From JALYSX01 sp036510515 (GTDB lineage Bacteria > Vulcanimicrobiota > Vulcanimicrobiia > Vulcanimicrobiales > Vulcanimicrobiaceae), in contig DATCDS010000082.1 in the NCBI GenBank assembly GCA_036510515.1, positions 1 to 10,896 of the forward strand: a stretch of 10,896 nucleotides of DNA, in the 5' to 3' direction. The translations under genes and the position numbers were made by a program. A model generated the notes under the pieces. It made no database searches, had not been told where the DNA came from, and saw only the letters and a program-made list of their open reading frames with translations. Shown one piece after another: positions 1-6,460 of the stretch (positions are counted from its first letter, which is position 1; each line of letters starts with the position of its first letter).

Positions 1-213
1 CTGCGCGCCTGGGTGAGTAATATCGAGCGCAATCGCGATGCGGTGGTCGCGCTGACCGACGAGCAAACCTACCGCGTGTGGCGCCTCTACATGGCCGGCA
101 GCGCGCAGGGCTTTCGAATCGGCCGCATCGGCGTCTTCCAATCGCTCCTAGCCAAACGCCGCGAAGACGGCAGCGTCGATCTCCCAGCCACTCGCCGGGA
201 TTTGTACGCTTAA
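1..213 (+). CDS. Cyclopropane-fatty-acyl-phospholipid synthase-like methyltransferase, C-terminal fragment
   Basis: Only the last 70 codons are present; the frame is open to the left edge, so the start lies outside the window. The visible end contains a YRVWRLYMAGSA-GF segment followed by an IGVFQSLLAKR segment. This matches the C-terminal signature of SAM-dependent cyclopropane fatty acid synthases, in which the last helix and strand read roughly W-R-YM-GSA-GF...G-Q-LL-K. Family members add a methylene bridge to unsaturated acyl chains of membrane phospholipids at the cytoplasmic membrane. The catalytic and SAM-binding parts are not visible, so activity cannot be judged and a related lipid methyltransferase is possible. 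An internal GTG at 13 is not the real start because the similarity extends through it. The stop TAA overlaps the stop of the convergent regulator gene. Confidence 0.8.
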   Translation: MRAWVSNIERNRDAVVALTDEQTYRVWRLYMAGSAQGFRIGRIGVFQSLLAKRREDGSVDLPATRRDLYA

Positions 214-1160
214 ACCGGTGGGGCTTGGACGTTGTGGGCGAAGGCCTCGAGACGGGCGCGGTCGATGGCTTTGACCCGTCCGCGATCTAAGTCGACGGCG
301 TGCGAGTTCTTGAGGCGAAGCAGCGCGCGGGCCGCCATGTCGCGGACGGTGCCGGCGGCGGCCGCGATCTGCGCTTGCGAAAGATTTTCGACGCCGGGCA
401 GACCTTTGGTCATCCCGACCGACGTGCGCGCGTAACCCAGCAAGAACTTGGCGACGCGCTGCAGCACGTGTGCGAACGCCAGATCGGCGATTGTGTCGAT
501 CGAGCGGCGCCGCGCTTGCGACGACGCGATCAGAAACCCGAGCGCGAGTTCGGCATCGTTGCGGCACGCGTGCATCAGCGCTTCGCTTGGGATGGTGACG
601 ATCGTGACGTCGGTGAGCGCTTCGGCACGCGTGGTCGCGCCGCCACCGTCGAACGACCCGCTCTCGTTGAGCGTGTCGTGCGTGAGCCGCTCGCCGATCG
701 TGTGGGTCTTGCCGTCGGGTGAAAGCAGGGTCAGGATCGCTTTGCCGGTCTTGACGACGCCGAGGTACGGCCACATCTCGCCTTCGTCGAAAATCGCTTC
801 GCCCGCGCGGTAAGAACGCTCGCCCATCTGGCTGCCCAACTCCTTGACCGTCGTGGCCTTGGAAGAGGCGAAGGGGGCGACGTGTTGGAGGAAGGCTTCG
901 CCGCCGGCGTTCTCGTCGATGCGCTCCAGGCGGACCGTCCATCGGCTGCTGCCCAGGTTGCGAGAATCCCACGAAAAACGGCCCGGGCGCAGTTGATTCA
1001 TCTCGTTTCGGAGCGCGCGCGTATCGGTCTCTTCGTTAATTTCCAGGATCGCACCCAGCGAAAGCTTGTCGAAGGCGTCGAGGATTTGTTCGGTTTTGGT
1101 CGCGGCCGGCAAGGAGCGGGCGTCGAGCGTCAGAGCGGCTGGTCGATTGAGCGGTGGCAT
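210..1160 (-). CDS. DUF2249 - Crp/Fnr fusion transcriptional regulator
   Basis: A 316-residue protein. Residues about 9-82 resemble DUF2249, a TusA/SirA-like small domain: a TLDARSLP start, an acidic strand-helix middle and an RPGRFSW segment. Residues about 100-200 look like a cyclic-nucleotide-binding jelly roll (RAGEAIFDEGE, then VVKTGKAILTLLSPDGK). Residues about 205-240 form the dimer helix, and about 258-308 a Crp-type winged helix-turn-helix (LSQAQIAAAAGTVRDMAARAL as recognition region). The usual cAMP-pocket GE-RSA pattern is not evident (LNESGSFDGGGATTRAEA instead), so the ligand is probably not cAMP. I chose the ATG at 1160, just before the DUF2249 similarity. A TTG at 1190 would add ten residues but lies on the GGAGG that could serve translation. 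It is divergent from the thiolase gene across 65 bp, which suggests local or self regulation. Domain calls are fairly sure; the signal sensed is unknown. Confidence 0.85.
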   Translation of the reverse strand: MPPLNRPAALTLDARSLPAATKTEQILDAFDKLSLGAILEINEETDTRALRNEMNQLRPGRFSWDSRNLGSSRWTVRLERIDENAGGEAFLQHVAPFASSKATTVKELGSQMGERSYRAGEAIFDEGEMWPYLGVVKTGKAILTLLSPDGKTHTIGERLTHDTLNESGSFDGGGATTRAEALTDVTIVTIPSEALMHACRNDAELALGFLIASSQARRRSIDTIADLAFAHVLQRVAKFLLGYARTSVGMTKGLPGVENLSQAQIAAAAGTVRDMAARALLRLKNSHAVDLDRGRVKAIDRARLEAFAHNVQAPPV

Positions 1161-1181
1161 TTCCCGGCCCTGTTTAGGGAT

Positions 1182-1194
1182 GACCTCCAAGGTC
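1182..1194. promoter_or_regulatory. Inverted repeat in the regulator/thiolase divergent gap (possible operator)
   Basis: The 65-bp gap between the divergent regulator and thiolase genes contains a perfect 5-bp inverted repeat with a 3-bp centre, GACCT-CCA-AGGTC. A weaker CCCT-N4-AGGG repeat lies at 1168-1179. A short palindrome between a regulator and its divergent neighbour is a common operator position. The sequence does not match the Crp consensus TGTGA-N6-TCACA, and such short repeats arise by chance in GC-rich DNA. No convincing -10/-35 pair was seen in the gap. Confidence 0.22.
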
Positions 1195-1225
1195 GCCTGC
1201 CGCGTGTGGGGAGAAGAGGCGAGCC

Positions 1226-2425
1226 ATGAGTACCAGCATCCACGACGACGATGTCGTTATCTTGGCCGGATCGCGTACGCCGTTTGGCAATTTCGGGGGC
1301 GTGCTGGCGGACCTGACCGCGACCGATCTCGCGGTCGCCGCCGCGCGATCGGCGATCGAACGCAGCGGCGTGCCCGCCGAACGCATCGACGACGTCGTGT
1401 TCGGCAACGTGATTCAAACCAGCGCCGATGCGATCTACCTCGCACGTCACGTCGGATTGCGCGCCGGGTTACCGGTCGGCGTGCCGGCGCTGACGCTCAA
1501 TCGGTTGTGCGGTTCGGGATTACAAGCGATCGTTTCGGCCGCGCAATCGCTGACGTTGGGCCAAACGACCTATGCGCTGGCCGGCGGTTCGGAAAACATG
1601 TCTGCGGCGCCGCACGTGGTGCGCGGTGCGCGCAAGGGCTTGCGTTTGGGAGTTCAGACGAAGTTCGAAGATTCGCTGTGGGAAGCGCTGACGGACTCGT
1701 ACAACGGCTTGCCGATGGCGCAGACCGCAGAAAATCTGGCCGAACGTTACGCGGTTTCGCGGCAAGCGTGCGACGAGTTCGCCCTGGCAAGCCAAACGCG
1801 CGCGCTGGAATCGCAAAGCAACGGGTACTTCGCCCAGGAGATCGTGCCGGTAACGGTGCCCGGCCCCAAGGGCGAAACGATCGTCGACACCGACGAAGGA
1901 CCGCGCGCGGGCCTCACGATGGAGAAGCTGGGGAAACTACCCGCACGCTTTCGAACCAACGGCGTCATCACGCCGGGAAACGCCAGCGGCATCACCGATG
2001 GTGCCGCCGCGGTCGTGCTGACGACGGTCAGACAGGCCAAGGCCGATGGGGTAGCGTGGATGGGCCGCCTGTTGGGAAGCGCCGTCGTCGGCGTGGATCC
2101 CGACGTCATGGGCATCGGTCCGGCGTTTGCCGTTCCCAAAGCGCTCGCGCGTGCGGGCATCGCATTGCGCGACCTTGCGGTGATGGAAATCAACGAAGCG
2201 TTTGCGCCGCAGGTGATCGCGTGCGTTCGCGAGATGTCTGCGGGCGACGTTCGCTTGAATCCGCACGGGGGCGCGATCTCGCTGGGCCACCCATTAGGCG
2301 CCTCGGGAGCGCGCCTCGCGTTGACGACCTTACACGACCTGCGCGCGCTGGGCGGAGGCTACGGTGTGGCGTCGGCGTGCATCGGCGGCGGTCAGGGCAT
2401 CGCTGCGGTCTTCTCCGCGGAGTAA
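1226..2425 (+). CDS. Acetyl-CoA C-acetyltransferase (thiolase II family)
   Basis: A 399-residue thiolase of normal family length. It catalyses reversible Claisen condensation of two acetyl-CoA to acetoacetyl-CoA, or thiolysis of 3-ketoacyl-CoA, in the cytoplasm. The nucleophilic Cys95 lies in NRLCGSGLQA. The NEAFAPQ loop is at 323-329, His355 is in GGAISLGHPLGASGAR, and the second catalytic Cys385 is in ACIGGGQG, so all catalytic blocks are present. The ATG at 1226 is preceded by a purine-rich stretch (gagaagaggcgag) and puts the N-terminal strand (VVILAGSRTPFG) where the family has it. It heads a plus-strand cluster with the TlpA-like and deaminase genes. The next steps of the pathway, 3-hydroxyacyl-CoA dehydrogenase and crotonase, are encoded about 3-5 kb away on the other strand. 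Whether it works in synthesis (butyrate or polyhydroxybutyrate) or degradation cannot be told from sequence; short-chain specificity is inferred. Confidence 0.95.
   Translation: MSTSIHDDDVVILAGSRTPFGNFGGVLADLTATDLAVAAARSAIERSGVPAERIDDVVFGNVIQTSADAIYLARHVGLRAGLPVGVPALTLNRLCGSGLQAIVSAAQSLTLGQTTYALAGGSENMSAAPHVVRGARKGLRLGVQTKFEDSLWEALTDSYNGLPMAQTAENLAERYAVSRQACDEFALASQTRALESQSNGYFAQEIVPVTVPGPKGETIVDTDEGPRAGLTMEKLGKLPARFRTNGVITPGNASGITDGAAAVVLTTVRQAKADGVAWMGRLLGSAVVGVDPDVMGIGPAFAVPKALARAGIALRDLAVMEINEAFAPQVIACVREMSAGDVRLNPHGGAISLGHPLGASGARLALTTLHDLRALGGGYGVASACIGGGQGIAAVFSAE
2419..2422 (+). promoter_or_regulatory. Shine-Dalgarno site that sets the TTG start of the TlpA-like gene
   Basis: GGAG lies five bases before the TTG at 2428 and overlaps the last codons of the thiolase gene. 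The spacing supports TTG as the start and suggests that translation is coupled to the upstream thiolase gene. Confidence 0.55.
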
Positions 2426-2427
2426 AT

Positions 2428-2952
2428 TTGAAGAAACCCGCTTGGCTGACGATCGGGCGCGTCTGGGACGCGCTTGCGATTCTGATCATCCTCTTCATCG
2501 CGTGGAAGTGGTTGGTCGCCCCGCGTTCGCTCAAGGGCGCCGACGCCTTTCCCGCGCCGCACGTTTCCTACGCCTTGTTGGACGGGGGAAAATATACGCT
2601 GGCGGCCCGTCGCGGTCGCGTCGTCTTTCTGGACTTCTGGGCGTCGTGGTGCGAACCGTGCAAGTTATCGCTGCCGCTGGTCGAATCGTACGCGCGCAAA
2701 CATCCCGAGATCGACGTCGTGCCGGTCGACGTCGGCGAGGCCCGCGTCGTTGCGGCGTCCTACGCATCGCACAACGGCCTGCGCAACGTCGCGCTGGACC
2801 CCACCAGCAGCTCGACGGGATATTTTCAGCTCGACGGCTTCCCCACGATCGTGGTCGTCGATCCGCAAGGCCGCATCCGCGCCTCCTGGCAAGGCTTCAA
2901 CCCCGCCGTTGCGTTGAACATGGCCAACGCAGAAAAGAGTCTCTCGCATTAG
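2428..2952 (+). CDS. TlpA/ResA-like membrane-anchored thioredoxin-fold protein
   Basis: A 174-residue protein with a short basic N-terminus, one hydrophobic segment (about residues 15-31) and a thioredoxin-like domain. The active-site motif is WCEPC (Cys75 and Cys78), preceded by VVFLDFWAS, and the cis-proline is Pro139 in GFPT. The arrangement predicts a periplasm- or outside-facing thiol-disulfide oxidoreductase of the TlpA/ResA/CcmG type. Such proteins usually reduce disulfides in exported proteins or help cytochrome c or oxidase maturation. No such partner genes are in the window, so the substrate is unknown. The start is a TTG two bases after the thiolase stop, with a well-spaced GGAG; no in-frame ATG lies before the membrane segment. 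Coupling to a cytoplasmic thiolase has no obvious functional meaning and may only reflect compact gene packing. Confidence 0.88.
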   Translation: MKKPAWLTIGRVWDALAILIILFIAWKWLVAPRSLKGADAFPAPHVSYALLDGGKYTLAARRGRVVFLDFWASWCEPCKLSLPLVESYARKHPEIDVVPVDVGEARVVAASYASHNGLRNVALDPTSSSTGYFQLDGFPTIVVVDPQGRIRASWQGFNPAVALNMANAEKSLSH

Positions 2953-2977
2953 CGACCTATCCGAACGCATCGCGCGC

Positions 2978-3967
2978 ATGCCCAAGGCAGAGATCCACGT
3001 CCATCTTGAGGGGGCGACGACCGCCGCCACGTATTTTGAAATCGCCAAACGCAACGGCGTCGTCCTCGACGTCGATTCGCTGCCGCAGTGGCACGAACTA
3101 TTTAAGTTCACGAGCTTCGACCATTTCATCGAGGTCTACGTGGCCGCGACCAAGTGCCTGCGTACGCCGGACGACTACGCACTGCTGATTCGGCGGTTTG
3201 CCGAACAGCAGGCCGCGCTCAACGTGCGCTACACGGAGTCGTTCATCTCATGCTCGCTGCTTGCAAACGACTTGGATCGGTCGGCATTTCTCGACGTGCT
3301 CCTAGCCGGGATACGCGACGCGGAGGATCGTTTGGGCATCGGGCTGCGATTCATCGCCGACATCTCGCGCGAGATTCCGCAATCGCAAGATCGCGTGCTG
3401 CCGCTGGCGATCGAGGGATTCAAGCGCGGCGCGCTCCTGGGCATCGGCTTAGGCGGTCCGGAGCACGGCTTCCCGCCCGAGCTGTTCGAGCGAACGTTTC
3501 GCGGCGCACGCGAGGCAGGCTTGCACGTCGTTGCCCACGCCGGCGAAACCGTCGGGACGCCCAGCATCATCGGCGCGCTGGATACCTTGGGCGCCGAGCG
3601 CATCGGCCATGGCGTTCTCAGCCTGGACGACCCGGCGCTGCTGGCGCGACTGCGCGAATCGCAAGTGCCGTTGGAGATCTGCCCGCAGAGCAACTACCGC
3701 GTGGGCATCGTCGCGCCGGGGCAGGCGCATCCGATTCGGGGCCTGCGCGACGCCGGCGTCTACTGCACCGTCAACTCCGACGATCCCGCGATGTTCGAAA
3801 CCGATCTGAATAACGAGTACGCCACCCTGGCCTCGCAAGGCTTTACCTGGGAAGAGCTCTGGGCGCTCAACCTCGCCACGCTCGACGCAACCTTCGCATC
3901 GGATGCCGATAAGCGCGCGCTCAAAGAGCAATGGTCGGAGATGCGATCTGGTTGGGGCGACTCTTAG
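2978..3967 (+). CDS. add: Adenosine-deaminase-family amidohydrolase (adenosine or 6-aminodeoxyfutalosine deaminase)
   Basis: From the ATG at 2978 this is a 329-residue TIM-barrel metal-dependent deaminase. Metal and catalytic residues of the family are all visible: His7 and His9 (HVHLEG), His187 and Glu190 (HAGE), His211 (RIGHG), and Asp268-Asp269 (NSDDP); the CPxSN block is at 235-239. It should hydrolyse an exocyclic amino group of an adenine ring, releasing ammonia. The segment GIGLGGPE and the DLNNEY motif recall, from memory, actinobacterial homologues that deaminate 6-aminodeoxyfutalosine in the futalosine menaquinone pathway, rather than classical adenosine deaminases (GxDLAGDE). That specificity is tentative, and no mqn genes are in the window. 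The ATG has no clear Shine-Dalgarno site and cuts into the usual N-terminal helix; codons from an ATT at 2948 would restore it. The stop TAG shares bases with the convergent protease gene's stop. Confidence 0.9.
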   Translation: MPKAEIHVHLEGATTAATYFEIAKRNGVVLDVDSLPQWHELFKFTSFDHFIEVYVAATKCLRTPDDYALLIRRFAEQQAALNVRYTESFISCSLLANDLDRSAFLDVLLAGIRDAEDRLGIGLRFIADISREIPQSQDRVLPLAIEGFKRGALLGIGLGGPEHGFPPELFERTFRGAREAGLHVVAHAGETVGTPSIIGALDTLGAERIGHGVLSLDDPALLARLRESQVPLEICPQSNYRVGIVAPGQAHPIRGLRDAGVYCTVNSDDPAMFETDLNNEYATLASQGFTWEELWALNLATLDATFASDADKRALKEQWSEMRSGWGDS

Positions 3968-4635
3968 CGCGCGGCGTGGCCGGCGAAGCTGGCAAGGATG
4001 ACGAGTTGGACGCCGTCGATGAACCAGTGCAGGGCGATACAGGGCCAGATGTTGCGGCGCCAGAGGTAGAGCAAGGTGAGGACCGCGGCGATGATGGCAA
4101 CGTAGATTAGCGCCTGGCTAAAACCGTAGCGACCCACGTGACCCAGCGTAAACAGCGCGATCGCCGCGACGGCGGCGATCCAGCGCCTGCCGGTGAGCGC
4201 GATCAATCGTTCGATCGCGTAACCGCGGAAGCAGAACTCCTCGCAGATGCCGGCCGTCAACACCAATAGCAAACGAAATACAAACGGAATCGCGGCGTAA
4301 GCCCTCAGGTCGGTGCCGAGTTTCGCGTGCGGGTTCGCAGCAAATATCGTCGCGGCGATCGATAACGCGACGAGCACGCCGACGACGATCCAGTCGGACC
4401 GTCGAAGGCGTCGAAACCCCGTCGACGCGAACAGCGCAAGACGTTCCCAAAAGACAACCAAGCACGCCAGGATAACGACCGCGATCCACTCGGCGGCGAT
4501 TACGACCGTATCCTGCGGGAGGTTGGTCAGATCCTGATGTCGCTGCGACGGGATCAGCAAGAACAGCATCGGCCAGCCCAGTGCGAACACCACGCCGACG
4601 ATCGATGCAACGGGCCGCTTTAGCGCGATTGCCAT
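3964..4635 (-). CDS. CPBP (CAAX/Abi-type) intramembrane metalloprotease
   Basis: A 223-residue polytopic membrane protein with about six to seven hydrophobic segments. Motif 1 is the glutamate pair in CEEFCFRGY (Glu132, Glu133, Arg137). Motif 2 is FTLGH (His166), and motif 3 is HWFIDG (His203, Asp207). These are the conserved residues of the CPBP/Abi family, which includes Rce1-like CAAX proteases, bacteriocin self-immunity proteins and many of unknown role. The substrate cannot be inferred here; no bacteriocin or prenylated-protein gene is visible. The ATG at 4635 lies inside the end of the preceding exported-protein gene (16-bp overlap), so it is probably translated by coupling as the last gene of the minus-strand cluster. 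It ends tail to tail with the deaminase gene, sharing stop-codon bases. Confidence 0.88.
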   Translation of the reverse strand: MAIALKRPVASIVGVVFALGWPMLFLLIPSQRHQDLTNLPQDTVVIAAEWIAVVILACLVVFWERLALFASTGFRRLRRSDWIVVGVLVALSIAATIFAANPHAKLGTDLRAYAAIPFVFRLLLVLTAGICEEFCFRGYAIERLIALTGRRWIAAVAAIALFTLGHVGRYGFSQALIYVAIIAAVLTLLYLWRRNIWPCIALHWFIDGVQLVILASFAGHAAR

Positions 4636-5684
4636 GGTTTACCAGCGCTTCCTGATATGCGGGCGGGCGCGCCGGTGACAACGCCGGTAATTTCCGTGCC
4701 GGGTCTTACGGCGAACGTGGGCAAGGTGAAATGAAGGGTGTTGTTTGTCAACGTGCCGGCGATTGGCCGGACGAGAGCGTTTGGGCCGATCGCGATGCGA
4801 TACGTCAGGGCCGGGTCGAGAGCGAAAGGACACCATACAGCCACGGTCGATCCCGGCTTCATGATGACGGGCCCACTACCTTTGAAGCTCGCGCTGAAAA
4901 TGAAGTCCGCAGCGGTGCCCCGGGTCGGAGACATCTCTCGCGCGGTCGGAGCGCGAGTGGAAAAAAGCGAGAGCGCGGAAAATGGGGCGTCGGTATTGAG
5001 GTGAATGGCGACATCGTAGCCGTCGGCCTCCGTGCCTTGCGGCAGGCCCGCGTTTATCGACATCGCTTGACGTTCTGCGGCGGAAACGGTGACGCTGTTG
5101 ATTTCGCAGGGCACCGGAATGGTAGGCAGGAGCAGGCTCCCTGCCGGGATCAGACGCTTCGACCGATTGTAGGCTGCTTGGGCTTTGGCGACTTCGCGAT
5201 TGTGTTGGGCTGCCGTCAAAGCGAGCCCCTGCGGGACGCCGAACTGGCTGCGAAGTTGAATCGCGTACGGACCGACATCGCTCACGGCGCTTGAACCGCA
5301 GGGGAAGTCCGGTTCGATGGATCCGGGAGAGCGAGACCAGGCAAAGCCTTGGTCGTATGGGTAGCGCTCGTACAGAATTCGTTCCCACCAGCGCCCATTG
5401 CGTTGTCGCAGGATGAGGATGCCATGTTCGTTGAGATCGTCCCACGTCAGTAGGGCGTCGTGCCCGTCGGTGATCGTGTCGGCGAGCGCTAGATATTCCA
5501 CAGGGATGCTTGCGAGATTTAGGTGCGCGGCAAGCAGGGCGCGCGCGTCGTGACGAATTTGTCGAATCGCCGCCGGGGGTCCGTGGTCGTCGGCGCGCGA
5601 TGTCGCTTGGGCGGCCAAAAGACACGCGAGCACGATGGCGGCGATCGTGCGGAAACGGCAATGTGAACCTAGCGCGATTGCCAT
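4620..5684 (-). CDS. Unrecognised exported protein flanked by direct repeats
   Basis: A 354-residue protein that I do not recognise. The start ATG at 5684 gives a signal peptide: Arg10 and Arg12, a hydrophobic core at about 13-26, and likely cleavage near SRA-DD (residue 31). Cys21 in VLAC could be a poor lipobox, but it sits within the hydrophobic core, so signal peptidase I is more likely. The mature part has a helical region (about 35-75), a middle rich in Trp, Tyr and Arg (80-125), and a beta-rich second half (about 195-345) with Thr/Gly-rich strands; three cysteines (129, 193, 285) remain. Enzyme motifs were not found. Hand-counted 60-base lines are about 57-63% GC against about 63-68% in neighbours, a mild difference. 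It overlaps the crotonase by 16 bp upstream and the protease gene by 16 bp downstream, and each overlap contains the same 15-bp sequence, suggesting later insertion into the operon. Confidence 0.72.
   Translation of the reverse strand: MAIALGSHCRFRTIAAIVLACLLAAQATSRADDHGPPAAIRQIRHDARALLAAHLNLASIPVEYLALADTITDGHDALLTWDDLNEHGILILRQRNGRWWERILYERYPYDQGFAWSRSPGSIEPDFPCGSSAVSDVGPYAIQLRSQFGVPQGLALTAAQHNREVAKAQAAYNRSKRLIPAGSLLLPTIPVPCEINSVTVSAAERQAMSINAGLPQGTEADGYDVAIHLNTDAPFSALSLFSTRAPTAREMSPTRGTAADFIFSASFKGSGPVIMKPGSTVAVWCPFALDPALTYRIAIGPNALVRPIAGTLTNNTLHFTLPTFAVRPGTEITGVVTGAPARISGSAGKPWQSR
4621..4635. repeat. 15-bp direct repeat, copy 1 (exported-protein/protease junction)
   Basis: The 15 bases tagcgcgattgccat are identical to 5670-5684. 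On the minus strand this copy holds most of the stop codon of the exported-protein gene and the ATG plus the next four codons (MAIAL) of the protease gene. Weaker similarity continues to about 4650, with a shared AAACC and AAGCGC on the minus strand. Confidence 0.9.
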
Positions 5685-6460
5685 TGGGGTTTGCGCTTTT
5701 CTAGGAAGGCGGCGGTGCCTTCTTTGAAGTCGGCGGTTTCGACCAGGGTTCCGAACGCGACGGCTTCGAGTTGGAGCGCGTTTTCGATGGAGAGATGCGC
5801 GCCGTCGTTGATCGCGCGTTTGCACGCGGCGATTGCGAGCGGCGCTTTAGCCGCGATGACGTTGGCGATGCGTTTGGCTTCGGTGAGCAGGTCGGCGGCC
5901 GGAACGACCTTCTGCACCAGGCCGATGCGAAGGGCTTCGGCCGCGTCGATAATCTCGCCGGAGAGGCAGAGGTACATCGCCATACCGCGGCCGACCAGGC
6001 GCGTGGTGCGTTGCGAACCGCCGTAGCCGGGAATCAGGCCGAGATTGACCTCGGGCTGACCGAACTTTGCCCGCTCGCTGGCAATGAGAATATCGCCGCT
6101 CATCGCCAGCTCGCAGCCGCCTCCCAAGGCAAAGCCGTTCACGGCCATGATGACGGGTGTGCGCATGCGTTCGATCTGCAGGGTTACCGCCTGGCCGACG
6201 CGCGCCTTCTCGGCGCCCTGGTTCGCATCGGCCAAGGCGTTCAGCTCGCCGATATCGGCGCCGGCCGCGAACGCCTTTTCTCCCGACCCGGTGACGACGA
6301 CGGCGCGTATCTCCGAGCGGCCATCGATGTCGGAGAGCGCGCGCGAGAGTTCGTCGAGCAGTTGAGCGTTGAGCGCGTTGAGAACCGTCGGGCGATTCAG
6401 CGTCACGACGGCGATCGCGCCGTCGTCGTCGACCAGAATCGTTTCGTATGCGTCAGGCAT
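5669..6460 (-). CDS. Enoyl-CoA hydratase (crotonase family)
   Basis: A 263-residue crotonase of standard length. It adds water across the trans-2 double bond of enoyl-CoA, for example crotonyl-CoA to 3-hydroxybutyryl-CoA. The oxyanion-hole segments are AFAAGADI (63-70) and GFALGGGCELAM (109-120). Both catalytic acids expected of a true hydratase are present: Glu117 in GGGCE and Glu137 in FGQPE, followed by LGLIPGYGGSQR. The C-terminal FLEKRKPQW tail is typical of short-chain hydratases. The ATG at 6460 overlaps the end of the 3-hydroxyacyl-CoA dehydrogenase gene by 8 bp (ATGCCTGA), so the two are translationally coupled and catalyse adjacent steps. Direction of the pathway, beta-oxidation or butyryl-CoA synthesis, is not decided by sequence; no acyl-CoA dehydrogenase is in the window. 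Confidence 0.95.
   Translation of the reverse strand: MPDAYETILVDDDGAIAVVTLNRPTVLNALNAQLLDELSRALSDIDGRSEIRAVVVTGSGEKAFAAGADIGELNALADANQGAEKARVGQAVTLQIERMRTPVIMAVNGFALGGGCELAMSGDILIASERAKFGQPEVNLGLIPGYGGSQRTTRLVGRGMAMYLCLSGEIIDAAEALRIGLVQKVVPAADLLTEAKRIANVIAAKAPLAIAACKRAINDGAHLSIENALQLEAVAFGTLVETADFKEGTAAFLEKRKPQWQSR
5670..5684. repeat. 15-bp direct repeat, copy 2 (crotonase/exported-protein junction)
   Basis: A second identical copy, starting 1,049 bp from the first. On the minus strand it holds most of the crotonase stop codon and the start codons (MAIAL) of the exported-protein gene. The two upstream proteins therefore end alike (QWQSR and PWQSR) and the two downstream proteins begin alike. 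Confidence 0.9.

Noticed and set aside
148..972. A 274-codon minus-strand open frame overlapping the regulator
   Set aside because: Dominated by Arg and Pro with no motif; it is a shadow of the DUF2249-Crp gene.
1066..2427. A long plus-strand open frame antisense to the regulator and out of frame with the thiolase, continuous with the TlpA-like gene
   Set aside because: Its translation is Arg-rich and low in complexity, as expected for an off-frame reading of GC-rich DNA. The thiolase frame has full catalytic motifs, and only the part from the TTG at 2428 looks like a real protein.
4731..5294. A plus-strand open frame antisense to the unrecognised exported protein
   Set aside because: I considered it because the minus-strand gene has no known family. 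The minus-strand frame has a signal peptide, coupled overlaps on both sides and better amino-acid balance, so the antisense frame was dropped.
4620..5684. Insertion sequence or mobile element between the 15-bp repeats
   Set aside because: The enclosed gene shows no transposase motifs and there are no terminal inverted repeats, so only the direct repeats are reported.
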